A stretch of 64,000 nt of DNA, from the NCBI GenBank assembly GCA_023630215.1, contig JALPRQ010000002.1:399286-463285 (forward strand), in the 5' to 3' direction. The first letter of the stretch is position 1; each line of letters starts with the position of its first letter. Below, piece after piece: positions 25,124 to 34,540 of this stretch. The DNA is from Rhodobacteraceae bacterium NBU2976 (GTDB lineage: Bacteria > Pseudomonadota > Alphaproteobacteria > Rhodobacterales > Rhodobacteraceae). Below the pieces are notes generated by a model. That model made no database searches and was not told where the DNA came from. It saw nothing but the letters and a program-made list of their open reading frames with translations. A program made the translations under genes and the position numbers.

Positions 25124-25447
25124 ATGAAGATAACAGGCTTCATTCTTTCGACCCTGTTGATCACATCTTCAATTGGCCACGCAGAAACTTGCTACATGGA
25201 TGTCGATGATCAAATTATTCTTGAGGGTCAATGCACATTTATTCCAACAGGTGGTGGCAGTTTCCAGATCTTCGATAAACCCAATGCCCCTTTGTATTTT
25301 GCGTATGTAAACGTCGATAACGGCACCGCCGTCGGATATTGGAATGAGGTAGCCGGAGCTTCCCATGCACATTCCAATTTGGGAACTCTGTAGAGGTTCG
25401 GAGGGTGCTGGATCAACGACTCTGTCAGAGTTTGTGCTTGGGAATAG
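25124..25447 (+). pseudogene. Small secreted Cys-rich protein gene interrupted by an in-frame TAG
   Basis: ATG 25124 opens an 89-residue frame with a signal peptide (MKITGFILSTLLITSSIGHA) and two cysteines, ending at TAG 25391-25393. The same frame then continues for 17 more codons (RFGGCWINDSVRVCAWE) to a second TAG. That tail, with two cysteines and the NDxxRxCAW end, is what I would expect for the C-terminus of this kind of protein. The simplest reading is a nonsense mutation of a 107-codon gene; a sequencing error or readthrough are alternatives. Function unknown. Confidence 0.6.
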
Positions 25448-25451
25448 ATGC

Positions 25452-26666
25452 CTATTTAAGCGCCACCGTCATCTGGATCACGTCCGTCGTTTCATACCGG
25501 AAGTTTGCAGCACAGGCCGTCAGGTAGAAATTCCACATCCTTCGGAAGCGTTCATCAAAGCCCATCTGGGCGATATCGTCCCATTTGGCGTTGAACCGAT
25601 CAAACCACATCCGCAGCGTTTCGGAATAGCTTTGTCCGAATGCGATGCTGTTGACGATCTCTAATCCGCTTGCCCCCGTGACCGACGACAATGCCGACGG
25701 GCTTGGCAGCATCCCTCCCGGGAAAATATATTTCTGGATGAAATCCACGTTCCGCCGATAGCTAGGGAACAGTTGGTCCGTAATGGTTATCGTCTGAATC
25801 GTGGCCTTGGCATCGTCTTTCAGTCGATCCCTCAAGCTTTCGAAATAGACTGGCCAGTTATTTTCGCCCACCGCTTCAAACATCTCGATCGAGGCGATAC
25901 CATCATAGCGACCCCGCTCGTCACGATAGTCGCGCAGTACGATCTCGACCCTATCGTTCAGTCCTTGGCGGAACATGCGTTCCTTGGCGAAATCATGCTG
26001 CTCTCGCGATATCGTCAGCCCGGTAACACGTGCGCCACGCTCCTTGGCGGCATATTCCGCGAATCCGCCCCAGCCGCAGCCAACCTCCAGCAAATGTGCC
26101 CCGTCGGCAGCGCCAATCTGATCATATATGGACTGATATTTGCGTTGCTGTGCAGAGGCGAGATCGCGATTGTCATCATCGAACATCGCCGAGGAATAGG
26201 TCATCGAGTCATCAAGCCAAAGGCTGTAGAAATCATTTCCAAGATCATAGTGATAGGCAATATTCTTCTTTGCCTGCCGTTTGGTGTTGGAGTTCAGCCA
26301 GTGGCCAAAACGCTGCGCCAATTCGACATACCATTTCCCCTGAATGCGCGAACGGATGCTGCCGGTATTTTGCACCAGCATATCCAACAGCGCCTGCAAG
26401 TCGGGGGTATCCCATTGCTGAGACATATAGGCTTCGGCGAACCCGATCTGGCCATCCTTGACGATACGACGGAAACACTCATCATCCCGAGAAAGCATGA
26501 CACCGGTCGGGCCATCATGTTTGCCATCAAAGTCAAATACCGACCCATCAGCGGTTACGATCCGGAATGTGCCATATTCCAAGTTGTTGAGGATCGGTAA
26601 CAGCGGTCGAAGCCATCGCGGTGCGCGCGAGGTGAATGTCGCGGAGTCGTTTGTGGTTATGCTCAT
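25452..26666 (-). CDS. cfa: Cyclopropane-fatty-acyl-phospholipid synthase-like methyltransferase
   Basis: A 404-residue SAM-dependent enzyme that should modify unsaturated acyl chains of membrane phospholipids. Landmarks are NIAYHYDLGNDFYSLWLDDS, the SAM motif LLEVGCGWGGFAEYAA, GLTISREQHDFAKER, and FIQKYIFPGGMLPS. The N-terminal 100 residues are the usual cap. ATG 26666 has GGAGGGG upstream; a start eight codons earlier is less likely. Roseobacters carry several such paralogues, so cyclopropanation is probable but not certain. A large palindrome lies just upstream. Confidence 0.9.
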   Translation of the reverse strand: MSITTNDSATFTSRAPRWLRPLLPILNNLEYGTFRIVTADGSVFDFDGKHDGPTGVMLSRDDECFRRIVKDGQIGFAEAYMSQQWDTPDLQALLDMLVQNTGSIRSRIQGKWYVELAQRFGHWLNSNTKRQAKKNIAYHYDLGNDFYSLWLDDSMTYSSAMFDDDNRDLASAQQRKYQSIYDQIGAADGAHLLEVGCGWGGFAEYAAKERGARVTGLTISREQHDFAKERMFRQGLNDRVEIVLRDYRDERGRYDGIASIEMFEAVGENNWPVYFESLRDRLKDDAKATIQTITITDQLFPSYRRNVDFIQKYIFPGGMLPSPSALSSVTGASGLEIVNSIAFGQSYSETLRMWFDRFNAKWDDIAQMGFDERFRRMWNFYLTACAANFRYETTDVIQMTVALK

Positions 26667-26689
26667 GTTGGCCCCCTCCAACCTTGGCA

Positions 26690-26722
26690 ATCCTGTTTCC
26701 TATCTTAAAGATAGGACAGGAT
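26690..26722. repeat. Palindrome between tspO and cfa
   Basis: TCCTATCTT (26698-26706) and AAGATAGGA (26708-26716) form a perfect 9-base-pair inverted repeat around one base, extended by ATCCTG/CAGGAT (26690-26695, 26717-26722) with a two-base bulge. It is after the tspO stop and 24 bases before the cfa start. It may terminate tspO or act as a cfa operator or leader hairpin. Confidence 0.55.
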
Positions 26723-26741
26723 TCGCATTTTCGCAAATGGC

Positions 26742-27212
26742 TTAGGCAGCCGGGTTCATTTGCCACACGGCAAAATTCAATGCAGATGCCAGACTGACCC
26801 AGGCAAGATATGGCATCATCAACCACGCGCTAAGGCGATCGACGCGCCAACAGATCACGATCAAAATCAGGATGGTAACCCATAGCGCCGCGATATAGGC
26901 GAAAGCCACACCCAGCGCATAGGCGCCAAAAAATACGGGTGTCCAGATGGTGTTCAGACACATCTGCAACGCCCAGACGGCAACCGCGAAATTTTGCATC
27001 GAGGAGTGTTCCGTCCGCACCAGACGGAACCCAACTGTTGCGATCAGGATGTAAAGCGTGGTCCAGACAGGGCCGAACAGCCAACTGGGTGGTGTGAAAA
27101 ACGGCTTTTCAAGTGCCTGATACCAGTCGCCATTAATCGTCCAGACAGCGGACGAGCTGGCAGCAACGATGGTGGAGGCAAAGAATAGAATCCAAAGAAG
27201 TGGTTTGGTCAT
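26742..27212 (-). CDS. tspO: TspO/MBR family tryptophan-rich sensory protein
   Basis: A 156-residue inner- or outer-membrane protein with five helices. The signature KPFFTPPSWLFGPVWTTLY and the late LNTIWTPVFFGAYAL and WLMMPYLAWVSLASALNFAV are diagnostic. In Rhodobacter, TspO binds tetrapyrroles and tunes photopigment gene expression with oxygen; here a heme operon lies 2 kb upstream. A hairpin separates it from the fasciclin gene. Confidence 0.95.
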   Translation of the reverse strand: MTKPLLWILFFASTIVAASSSAVWTINGDWYQALEKPFFTPPSWLFGPVWTTLYILIATVGFRLVRTEHSSMQNFAVAVWALQMCLNTIWTPVFFGAYALGVAFAYIAALWVTILILIVICWRVDRLSAWLMMPYLAWVSLASALNFAVWQMNPAA

Positions 27213-27229
27213 GGTCCCTCGGGTGGAAA

Positions 27230-27252
27230 TGGCGGGCAGCGACTGCCCGCCA
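27230..27252 (-). terminator. Hairpin between the fasciclin gene and tspO
   Basis: A perfect 10-base-pair stem (27230-27239 with 27243-27252) with a three-base loop, nine bases after the fasciclin stop on the minus strand. A T-rich stretch follows in that direction but is short. Confidence 0.65.
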
Positions 27253-27260
27253 AGAGGTGA

Positions 27261-27752
27261 TTACTCAGGAATCAGCACTGTGTCGATCACATGGATCACG
27301 CCATTGGAGGCTTCGATATCCGCCTGCACAACGTTGGCGCCATTGATCATCACGCCGGACATTGCGTCGATCATCAGATCAGACCCTTCTACGGTTGTCG
27401 CAGACATTTCCTTGCCAGCGATGTCAGCAGACATCACTTTGCCTGCAACGACGTGATAGGTCAGAATGGCAATTAACTGATCCTTGTTTTCCGGTTTCAG
27501 CAGGTCTTCGACCGTGCCAGCCGGCAGGGCAGCAAAGGCCTCGTCAGTCGGAGCGAATACCGTGAACGGCCCTTCGCCTTTCAATGTGTCTACAAGTCCT
27601 GCAGCCTGCACAGCAGCAACAAGTGTTGTAAAGGATCCGGCCCCCACGGCAGTATCAACGATATCCATCGTGTGGCCACCAGCAAAGGCGGCGGGCGCGG
27701 AGAAAGCGATGGCGGAAGAAGCCGACAGGGCTACAAAAGTTCTACGAAGCAT
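27261..27752 (-). CDS. Secreted fasciclin (FAS1) domain protein
   Basis: A 163-residue exported protein with a signal peptide ([20 protein letters not shown]) and one FAS1 domain filling the mature part: [57 protein letters not shown], and [17 protein letters not shown]1 proteins act in adhesion and matrix contacts. The ATG at 27752 is preferred because AAGGAG is seven bases upstream; the ATG two codons earlier is too close to that site. The gene lies between tspO and tRNA-Thr. Confidence 0.93.
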   Translation of the reverse strand: MLRRTFVALSASSAIAFSAPAAFAGGHTMDIVDTAVGAGSFTTLVAAVQAAGLVDTLKGEGPFTVFAPTDEAFAALPAGTVEDLLKPENKDQLIAILTYHVVAGKVMSADIAGKEMSATTVEGSDLMIDAMSGVMINGANVVQADIEASNGVIHVIDTVLIPE

Positions 27753-27856
27753 GTTCATTCTCCTTGGTTGAATTATGCTTCGGTTACGGGCCACATCCCT
27801 GACCGGATCAGAGGTTTACCGTAAAGTCACGGAGACGTGAGAATTTTCCAAGAAAC

Positions 27857-27932
27857 TGGTGCCGCTGAAGGGACTTGAACCCCCGACCCCATCATTACGA
27901 ATGACGTGCTCTACCAGCTGAGCTACAGCGGC
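27857..27932 (-). tRNA. tRNA-Thr (anticodon CGT)
   Basis: A 76-base cloverleaf with an encoded CCA end. The acceptor stem is GCCGCTG/CAGCGGC (one end at 27926-27932), the D-arm contains AGCTCAGCTGGTAGAGC, the anticodon loop is TTCGTAA with anticodon CGT, and the T-arm carries GGTTCAAGTCC. This reads ACG codons. Confidence 0.96.
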
Positions 27933-27973
27933 GCCGGGTGCTGTTTATGAAAAGCGTGCGAACTGTGCAAGCG

Positions 27974-29440
27974 CTATGTTTGGTCAGTATCAAGCGGGTC
28001 GGCGTCGATGATCTCGACCGGGTTATCGGGATCGGGATGAATTTCGGCATGATGGTCTGGCGCCGGGGGTTTGCCGACGATCAGTGGCATCACCGCCTCC
28101 ATCGGGGCGTCATGTTCTGGTGCCGGGGGTTCTTTCCATTCTAGCGTATCAAAGGCGGTGCAATTGGTACAGGTCGGGACCCATTCCATATGCGCATGCC
28201 CGCATTTCGTACAGACCCATTGTTCACCACGACTGGCGCTTAGCGCACGTGCCAAATAGGCGCGGATCACAGTTTCATCTTTTCCCGATCCCTGTTCAAT
28301 CGCCGCCATGATGGCGAGCGTCCGGGTGGTCGGATGCTCCTCGGCCAGGTTACCGATGGCGCGCCGGGCGGCTGGGAAATCTTCGTCCGCAAGCGCAAGT
28401 TCGGCCTCCAGAAGTTTGGTCTCCAAATGATCGGGATGAATCTTGATCAACTGCTGGAAGCGTTTATGTCGATTGATCAGGGATTCATCCGGTTCAATTG
28501 CACCAAAAGCTGCAACCAGATCTGGGTGCGGCATTTCCTGCCAAGCGGTGCGGATGATTTTGGTTGCGGCACGTTTGTTGCCGTCCTCGGCCTGCACCCG
28601 CGCCGCCATTGCCGCGGCCGGGATCAGGGTGGGGACCAGCGTGTTGGCCTGCAACACTGAATGACGCGCTGCATCCGTGTCTCCAGCCTTGATCGCCAAC
28701 TGTGCTTCCGCCAATGACAGGATGGCATCACGACGGCGCACGACATCTTTGGGTAAGGCGTTTGCGCGTTGTTTGGCGCCTAACGTCTCCCGCGCGCCCG
28801 TCCAGTCGGATTTTTCCGATTGCAGTGCGAACAGCGTGTCCAAATTACCGTGATGCTTCGGGCGCAGCGCAAAGGCTTTCTCCGCCAGTTTTAGGGCCGT
28901 GTCCGTATCGCCTTCGTCCAGCTTCTGTTTCAGAATGCCACGAATGCCGACGAAGCGGGTGCGGTCATCCTGTAGCAGCTGCTTGTAATATTTCAGTGCC
29001 TGTTCGCGATCACCAGACATTTCTGCCGCCTGTGCATTTAACAGCCGCGTCAGTTCCGGGCGTTTCAACAAACGTTCCGCTTTCGTCGCCTTGGCAATTG
29101 CCGTAGCCCCTTCGCCAGACGCCAGCGCAATCATCCCTTCGGCAAGCGCATCGTAACCGCGCCGTTCCCGGTTGCGGTTGAAGTAGCGGCTGATCGCCGT
29201 TTCGTCACCGACCATGAAATGTAGCAAAGCCGCCACAAAGCCGGCCAGCTTCAACAACAGCCAGAACACCAGCAGCAACACCAGAATTGCCACAACAAAG
29301 CCGATGGGTTCCAAGAAATATTCCCGTCCACCAAAGGCAATTCTGACCGAACCGGGAGTTTCCAAAATATGGGTCAACCCAAAGGCCAGTCCAATGGCGA
29401 ACAGGATGAACAGGACAGCTTTCACCATGGACCAGATCAT
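27974..29440 (-). CDS. hemY: HemY-like tetratricopeptide membrane protein with zinc ribbon
   Basis: A 488-residue protein of the proteobacterial HemY family (unrelated to protoporphyrinogen oxidase). Two membrane helices (about 5-22 and 42-66) anchor a periplasm- or cytosol-facing TPR region with ALKYYKQLLQDD and DTALKLAEKAFALRPKH. Near residue 410 a rubredoxin-like knuckle CTKCGHAHMEWVPTCTNC appears, like that in LapB. The start at 29440 overlaps the mic60 stop (ATGA). It is the last gene of hemC-hemD-mic60-hemY. Its exact role in heme synthesis is not settled. Confidence 0.9.
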   Translation of the reverse strand: MIWSMVKAVLFILFAIGLAFGLTHILETPGSVRIAFGGREYFLEPIGFVVAILVLLLVFWLLLKLAGFVAALLHFMVGDETAISRYFNRNRERRGYDALAEGMIALASGEGATAIAKATKAERLLKRPELTRLLNAQAAEMSGDREQALKYYKQLLQDDRTRFVGIRGILKQKLDEGDTDTALKLAEKAFALRPKHHGNLDTLFALQSEKSDWTGARETLGAKQRANALPKDVVRRRDAILSLAEAQLAIKAGDTDAARHSVLQANTLVPTLIPAAAMAARVQAEDGNKRAATKIIRTAWQEMPHPDLVAAFGAIEPDESLINRHKRFQQLIKIHPDHLETKLLEAELALADEDFPAARRAIGNLAEEHPTTRTLAIMAAIEQGSGKDETVIRAYLARALSASRGEQWVCTKCGHAHMEWVPTCTNCTAFDTLEWKEPPAPEHDAPMEAVMPLIVGKPPAPDHHAEIHPDPDNPVEIIDADPLDTDQT

Positions 29441-30696
29441 TTTGCGGCTCCGATATTTGCGATAAGCGCGTCGATGGCCTCTTCTGCCTCTAGCCGCAAT
29501 CGGGCATCTGCAAGCCAATCACGCATGTCGCCAAACGCATCGGATGCCTGCGCCTCTGTCGAAAGCATCTCCAACTCTGAAAGCGCCCCGGACACATCAT
29601 CATCTTTCAGCGCGGCCTCTGCTCGCGACAGAATGGCGTCGGCGTCATCCCCCTCCTGAGGGGTCAACGAACGTGACGCGACCTGCGCCTGAAGGAATGT
29701 GCTGACAGAGCCCACCAACCCCTCATCCTGGCCGGCCAATATCGATGCGCGCAAAGCCGCGTGCGCGGCTTCAGGCCAAGCATTGCGCAATTGCGGAAGC
29801 GTTTTCACGCCGGATTGGGCAGCACGCAGCGCATCCGGAACCGTGACGCCCACGGACTCTAATTGATCAAGGACGCCGGAAAATTCTCCGCCACTTGTCA
29901 AGGCAGCCTGCAAAGATGTCAGCGATGCCTGCGTCAGGGTCGCGATGCGCTGGCGTTCAGCCTCGACTTCGACAGCATCGCGTTCGGCTTGGGCAACCTC
30001 AATCTCTTGTTGGGCGGTGATCGTCACGTCTTCGAGTTTTTGCGACAAGGTGCCATTTTGCGCCGCCAGCGCTTCGACTTCGGCTTTCAGCCCTTCAAGC
30101 GCGGCGGCATAGACCGCGATCCGCTCGGATGTATCTGCAGAAACCACGCCTCCGCTGGATGTCACCACGGACAATTGTTCGGTTAACGCCTGCAATTCTG
30201 CGCGCAACCCTTCGACCCGGGTTTCCAGTGCAGTCAGCCGCGCATCCAGGTCCGTGGTGTCATGGATGACAAATTGGGTATTCAGCTCGTTCAGACGCGC
30301 GACCAGCCGCCCTTCAACATTTGCAATCCGACCGGCAACAATATTTTCAATCTGGGTTACGGTCAGATTTGAGGGTAACGCCTCTAGGTCGGCCTTGATA
30401 TCGGCGCGGAGCTGCGCAATTTCCTGTTCGTAATCCGTCGCTCCCGGTGTCAGCCATCGGGCGACCGGTTCCAGTCCAGAGGGCAGATTTGGCGCTATCC
30501 GCGGTCCAAGCCACAGCACCAGAACAGCCCCAGCAACCAGAAATCCAAGTGCCGTCAGCGCTTTACGTGCCAGACCCGATTCGTCATCGTGATGATCGTG
30601 ATCATCATAAGGATCAGCCAGATCATCCGTTTCCGATGGCGGAGCGTCGGTCAGATCATCTTCGGATGTGTCTGCTGTCGTGTCGTCAGGTGTCAT
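29437..30696 (-). CDS. Mic60/mitofilin-like inner-membrane protein
   Basis: A 419-residue protein with a strongly acidic, His-containing N-terminus, one membrane helix (LTALGFLVAGAVLVLWLG, about 47-64), a long coiled coil (about 95-260) and a C-terminal mitofilin-like domain (LDQLESVGVTVPDALRAAQS onward). Alphaproteobacterial Mic60 is encoded exactly between hemD and hemY and shapes intracytoplasmic membranes and envelope contact sites; the position and architecture match. Identification rests on architecture and synteny because the sequence itself is poorly conserved. Confidence 0.85.
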   Translation of the reverse strand: MTPDDTTADTSEDDLTDAPPSETDDLADPYDDHDHHDDESGLARKALTALGFLVAGAVLVLWLGPRIAPNLPSGLEPVARWLTPGATDYEQEIAQLRADIKADLEALPSNLTVTQIENIVAGRIANVEGRLVARLNELNTQFVIHDTTDLDARLTALETRVEGLRAELQALTEQLSVVTSSGGVVSADTSERIAVYAAALEGLKAEVEALAAQNGTLSQKLEDVTITAQQEIEVAQAERDAVEVEAERQRIATLTQASLTSLQAALTSGGEFSGVLDQLESVGVTVPDALRAAQSGVKTLPQLRNAWPEAAHAALRASILAGQDEGLVGSVSTFLQAQVASRSLTPQEGDDADAILSRAEAALKDDDVSGALSELEMLSTEAQASDAFGDMRDWLADARLRLEAEEAIDALIANIGAAK

Positions 30697-30771
30697 TGGC
30701 CGCCCTAGATGCTGATCGGCAAGGAAGTCTTGGACTTAGTCTAGGTATCAGACCGCCGGGCGACAAGACCA

Positions 30772-31494
30772 CTATGTAAAAACGCGCCGTTTCAGCGCAG
30801 TGATCATCGCATCAGCCGTCGGCGCGCCTGTCGTCTCTACCGATTTGAAGGTAATCCCCTGTAGAGGTGCGACCACATTCTTGCTGAGGCCAATCACATG
30901 GAGACCAGACAAGTCCCAAGACGGATGATCCTGTATCTGCTGGGCGAAAATGGTTGCTGTCATCGGTGAAAACACCGGAACGATGTCGACATTTCTCGCT
31001 GAAAGTGCCTCGGATGCCAGATCATTCAGATTGGCGGGGGACTGGCGATAGATAATCTGTTCGTCGACATCAAAGCCCGCCTCGGTCAATCTTTGGGCAA
31101 TGTTTCCCGCAGCCGTCTCGCCTCGTGCATGAAGCAACGGCCCCATGGCTGGGTCCAACACCGACTGCACCAGAATCACCAGTTCTTCGGACGACCCTTT
31201 TGCGGAATAAGCCTCGCAACCAAAACTGCGTGCCATTTCGGCGGTTTGATCACCAACACAAATGCACGGGCATTTTGGGATGATCCCAAAATCCCCCTTC
31301 AACGTCTTGGCCCCGTTTGGAGAGGTGAACAAAACCGCCTGATATCTGTCGATATTAAGCGGCGCTTGCACAGACTCAATCACCAGCAAGGGTGAGATGA
31401 TACACGAGACCTCGTGCCCACATTCCTGGCGAAGTCTTTGTGCAAACTCTTCGGATTGCCGATGCGGGCGAGTCAGAAGAATGGTTTTAGGCAT
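30772..31494 (-). CDS. hemD: Uroporphyrinogen-III synthase
   Basis: A 240-residue enzyme that closes and inverts ring D of hydroxymethylbilane. HemD sequences vary; the identification uses the opening TILLTRPHRQSEEFAQRL, FTSPNGAKTL, GDQTAEMARSFG, VFSPMTATIFAQQ and its place after hemC. ATG 31494 lies inside the end of hemC (8-base overlap), which is preferred to the start six codons earlier. It is followed by mic60 after 75 bases. Confidence 0.9.
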   Translation of the reverse strand: MPKTILLTRPHRQSEEFAQRLRQECGHEVSCIISPLLVIESVQAPLNIDRYQAVLFTSPNGAKTLKGDFGIIPKCPCICVGDQTAEMARSFGCEAYSAKGSSEELVILVQSVLDPAMGPLLHARGETAAGNIAQRLTEAGFDVDEQIIYRQSPANLNDLASEALSARNVDIVPVFSPMTATIFAQQIQDHPSWDLSGLHVIGLSKNVVAPLQGITFKSVETTGAPTADAMITALKRRVFT

Positions 31495-32422
31495 GACCGT
31501 CGCCAGTCGCAAACGCGGATTTCATTTCTATCGCAACCTGTTTTGCCTGTGCCTCCGCAGCAGGTTCGACGAATTGCCAATCGCCGGACAGCCGTCGCTG
31601 ACCATCAAGGGACAGAATCTCACCCCGAAGATGAATATCGCCTCCGACGATCTGTGCATAAGCCGCGATAGGGGATCGGCAATCACCATCGAGTCCGGCC
31701 AAAAAGGCCCGTTCCACGCGCACGCAGGCGGCCGTCGCGTCATGGTGTATTGCGGCCAGCAATTCAGTGGCACTTTCGTCATCTGCACGCTGTTCGACGC
31801 ACACCGCGCCTTGGGCGGGCGCGGGCAACATATGTTCAATCCCGATTGGAGTGCCCGTGTCGGCAATGCCAAGGCGGTTCAAGCCAGCGAGCGCCAGAAA
31901 TGTCGCAACCGCCACACCGTCATGCAATTTTTGCAGCCGTGTCTGAACATTTCCGCGAAACTCGACCAGTTTCAGATCCGGGCGCTTTGCCAGGACTTGT
32001 GCACGACGCCGAATGCTAGAGGTGCCGACAACCGCCCCAAGTGGCAGCGCGTCCAGATTTGGATAGGTCAGACTGATAAAGGCATCGCGAACATCTTCAC
32101 GTGGAAGGAAAGTCCTGATCGTCAGTCCGGGCGGCAAGACCGTCGCGACATCCTTGGTGGAATGCACAGCGACATCAATATCCTTGTTGATGAGGGCATG
32201 TTCGATTTCCTTGGTGAACAGCCCTTTTCCTCCAACTTCGGACAAGGGGCGATCCTGAATTTTATCGCCAGATGTGGAAATCACCCTGATCTCGACGGCG
32301 TCCATCGGCAAACCATGTGCAGCGATCAGGCGGTCGCGGACATCCTCGGCCTGCCACAGGGCAAGCGGTGATCCCCTCGTCCCGATACGAAGTGGTGAAG
32401 TTGCCGTGTATTGCGCGCTCAT
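31487..32422 (-). CDS. hemC: Porphobilinogen deaminase (hydroxymethylbilane synthase)
   Basis: Assembles four porphobilinogen units into hydroxymethylbilane. The 311-residue protein has [18 protein letters not shown], the catalytic/substrate-binding [29 protein letters not shown], and the dipyrromethane-attachment cysteine in [13 protein letters not shown]. The start is taken at 32422 (MSAQYTA); ATG 32428 two codons upstream is equally possible. A much longer frame upstream runs antisense through tsaD and is not real. It is divergent from tsaD with only about 40 bases between, which must hold both promoters. Confidence 0.96.
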   Translation of the reverse strand: MSAQYTATSPLRIGTRGSPLALWQAEDVRDRLIAAHGLPMDAVEIRVISTSGDKIQDRPLSEVGGKGLFTKEIEHALINKDIDVAVHSTKDVATVLPPGLTIRTFLPREDVRDAFISLTYPNLDALPLGAVVGTSSIRRRAQVLAKRPDLKLVEFRGNVQTRLQKLHDGVAVATFLALAGLNRLGIADTGTPIGIEHMLPAPAQGAVCVEQRADDESATELLAAIHHDATAACVRVERAFLAGLDGDCRSPIAAYAQIVGGDIHLRGEILSLDGQRRLSGDWQFVEPAAEAQAKQVAIEMKSAFATGDGHA

Positions 32423-32462
32423 GCACATGGTGTTACCCCGACCGCAGAAGAGGCGCAACTGG

Positions 32463-33578
32463 ATGTTATCACCGCAAAAGCCACTACGTATTTTGGGCAT
32501 CGAAAGCAGCTGTGACGATACAGCAGCCGCGATCGTGGATTGCGCAGGTGTGGACCAGCCCGGCACGATCAAGGCATCAATTGTCACCGGGCAAACCGAC
32601 CTGCACAGCGATTTTGGTGGTGTCGTCCCCGAGATCGCGGCGCGTGCCCACGCCGAGCGGCTGGATATTTGCGTCGAACAGGCGTTGGCAGAGTCTGAAT
32701 TGCCTTTGCAATCCATAGACGCTATCGCGGTGACGGCCGGTCCGGGTCTGATTGGTGGAGTTCTGTCCGGTGTTTTGTTTGCCAAAGGGTTAGCCGCCGG
32801 GTTGGGAAAACCTGTCATCGGCGTCAATCATCTGGCAGGACATGCCCTGACCCCGCGCATGACCCACGCTGTGCGCTTTCCCTATCTGCTGTTGCTGGTT
32901 TCTGGCGGGCATTGCCAATTTATTGCAGTGACAGGTCCCACATCTTTTGAACGTCTTGGGGGAACAATTGATGATGCACCCGGCGAAGCGTTCGACAAGA
33001 CCGCACGGCTGTTGGGGCTGGGCTATCCAGGTGGCCCGCTGATCGAGGCTGAAGCCAAAAACGGCAACCCCGATGCCTATCCGTTTCCTCGCCCGCTTCT
33101 GGACCGAGACGGGTGTGATATGTCCTTTTCAGGATTAAAAACCGCCTTGCGACGCGAACGCGACGCCCTAATTGACCAAAATGGGGGGATCACAAGACCC
33201 GAGCGGGCAGACCTGTGCGCAAGTTTTCAAAACGCGGTGGTCGACGTTCTCGAAGCAAAGACCAACGCAGCGTGCCAGAGATTTCGGCAAACTTATGGCA
33301 CTAAGTCTGCAACATTTGCGGTTGCAGGAGGGGTCGCGGCAAACCGGGCGATCCGGACCGCTCTGGAACACACGGCCAGTGCAAACGGATTGGACTTTGT
33401 CGCCCCAGCGATTGCCTATTGCACGGACAACGCCGCCATGATTGCCTGGGCAGGAGCCGAAGCAATCATGGCGGACCCGTCTGTTCTGACACAGGATTTC
33501 ACCGGTCGCCCGCGCTGGCCATTGGATCAGAACGCAAAACCGATGCTGGGATTTGGACGCAAAGGGGCAAAAGCATGA
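32463..33578 (+). CDS. tsaD: tRNA N6-adenosine threonylcarbamoyltransferase TsaD
   Basis: Catalytic subunit of the complex that makes t6A37 in ANN-decoding tRNAs. The 371-residue protein has [15 protein letters not shown] at the start, metal-binding histidines in [20 protein letters not shown], the nucleotide segment [32 protein letters not shown] and [12 protein letters not shown]. It starts a coupled unit: gpsA begins inside its stop codon (ATGA), then the EVE gene. TsaB, TsaC and TsaE are not in the window. Confidence 0.96.
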   Translation: MLSPQKPLRILGIESSCDDTAAAIVDCAGVDQPGTIKASIVTGQTDLHSDFGGVVPEIAARAHAERLDICVEQALAESELPLQSIDAIAVTAGPGLIGGVLSGVLFAKGLAAGLGKPVIGVNHLAGHALTPRMTHAVRFPYLLLLVSGGHCQFIAVTGPTSFERLGGTIDDAPGEAFDKTARLLGLGYPGGPLIEAEAKNGNPDAYPFPRPLLDRDGCDMSFSGLKTALRRERDALIDQNGGITRPERADLCASFQNAVVDVLEAKTNAACQRFRQTYGTKSATFAVAGGVAANRAIRTALEHTASANGLDFVAPAIAYCTDNAAMIAWAGAEAIMADPSVLTQDFTGRPRWPLDQNAKPMLGFGRKGAKA

Positions 33579-34537
33579 AACTTGCCATACTTGGTGCCGG
33601 GGCATTCGGGACAGCGCTAGCCAATGTCTATGCAGAGGGCGGTACCGATGTGGTCTTATGGTCCCGATCATCCCATCAGGTGAAAGCCCTGAATAAAACC
33701 CGGGAATCCGTCTATCTGCCCGGTGTCACGCTTCATGATCGCGTGACCCCTACCAGCGCGATCGAGGATATTCACAGCACAGCCTGTGTTCTTTTGGCGG
33801 TCCCTGCCCAACAAACCGCCGCATTTCTAGAACGTCACGCCAGCGACCTGCCCGATGTTCCGTTGGTCCTGTGCGCCAAGGGGATTGACCGCAACTCCGG
33901 TGCCCTTCAAACCGAAATTGTGCAGCGTTTCCGACCCCAAGCAACACTTGCAGCGCTAACTGGCCCGGGATTTGCCAGCGAAATTGCTATTGGCAAGCCC
34001 ACCGCGCTGACATTGGCCTGTAACGACCCGGTTGTCGGTCGAAACCTGCAACATCTGCTCTCCACAGACCGTTTGCGCCTGTATCTGACCGACGACATGA
34101 TCGGCGCACAATTGGGGGGAGCGCTAAAAAATGTCATCGCGATTGCCGCCGGCCTTGTTGCCGGTGCCGGATTGGGTGAAAGCGCACGCGCTGCCCTTTT
34201 GACCCGTGGATTCGCCGAGATGCGCCGCTTGGGCACCGCCATGGGAGGACAAGATGAGACCTTTGCCGGGCTATCCGGACTGGGAGACCTTGTGCTGACC
34301 GCCTCATCAAAACTGTCGCGAAATTATTCCGAGGGGTTCGCGCTGGGACAGGGGCAAAAACATGCTGACGGCACGACAGTCGAAGGCATCGCCACTGCTG
34401 TTGCCGCCTGTCAACTGGCGCAGAAATATTCGGTTGATATGCCGATTACCTTCGTCGTTGCCGACGTGCTCAACGGATCAAAAACCCTCGATCAGGCCAT
34501 GCAGGCCCTGCTTTCGCGACCACTAAAACAGGAGTAA
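33575..34537 (+). CDS. gpsA: NAD(P)-dependent glycerol-3-phosphate dehydrogenase
   Basis: Makes sn-glycerol-3-phosphate from dihydroxyacetone phosphate for phospholipids. The 320-residue protein opens with the dinucleotide motif [14 protein letters not shown] and has [35 protein letters not shown], the catalytic-lysine region [13 protein letters not shown], and [17 protein letters not shown]. It overlaps tsaD by four bases and the EVE gene follows within five. Confidence 0.96.
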   Translation: MKLAILGAGAFGTALANVYAEGGTDVVLWSRSSHQVKALNKTRESVYLPGVTLHDRVTPTSAIEDIHSTACVLLAVPAQQTAAFLERHASDLPDVPLVLCAKGIDRNSGALQTEIVQRFRPQATLAALTGPGFASEIAIGKPTALTLACNDPVVGRNLQHLLSTDRLRLYLTDDMIGAQLGGALKNVIAIAAGLVAGAGLGESARAALLTRGFAEMRRLGTAMGGQDETFAGLSGLGDLVLTASSKLSRNYSEGFALGQGQKHADGTTVEGIATAVAACQLAQKYSVDMPITFVVADVLNGSKTLDQAMQALLSRPLKQE

Positions 34538-34540
34538 GTG

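Noticed and set aside
32423..32827. N-terminal extension of HemC running antisense through tsaD
   Set aside because: Incompatible with the tsaD coding sequence; HemC homology begins at [13 protein letters not shown].
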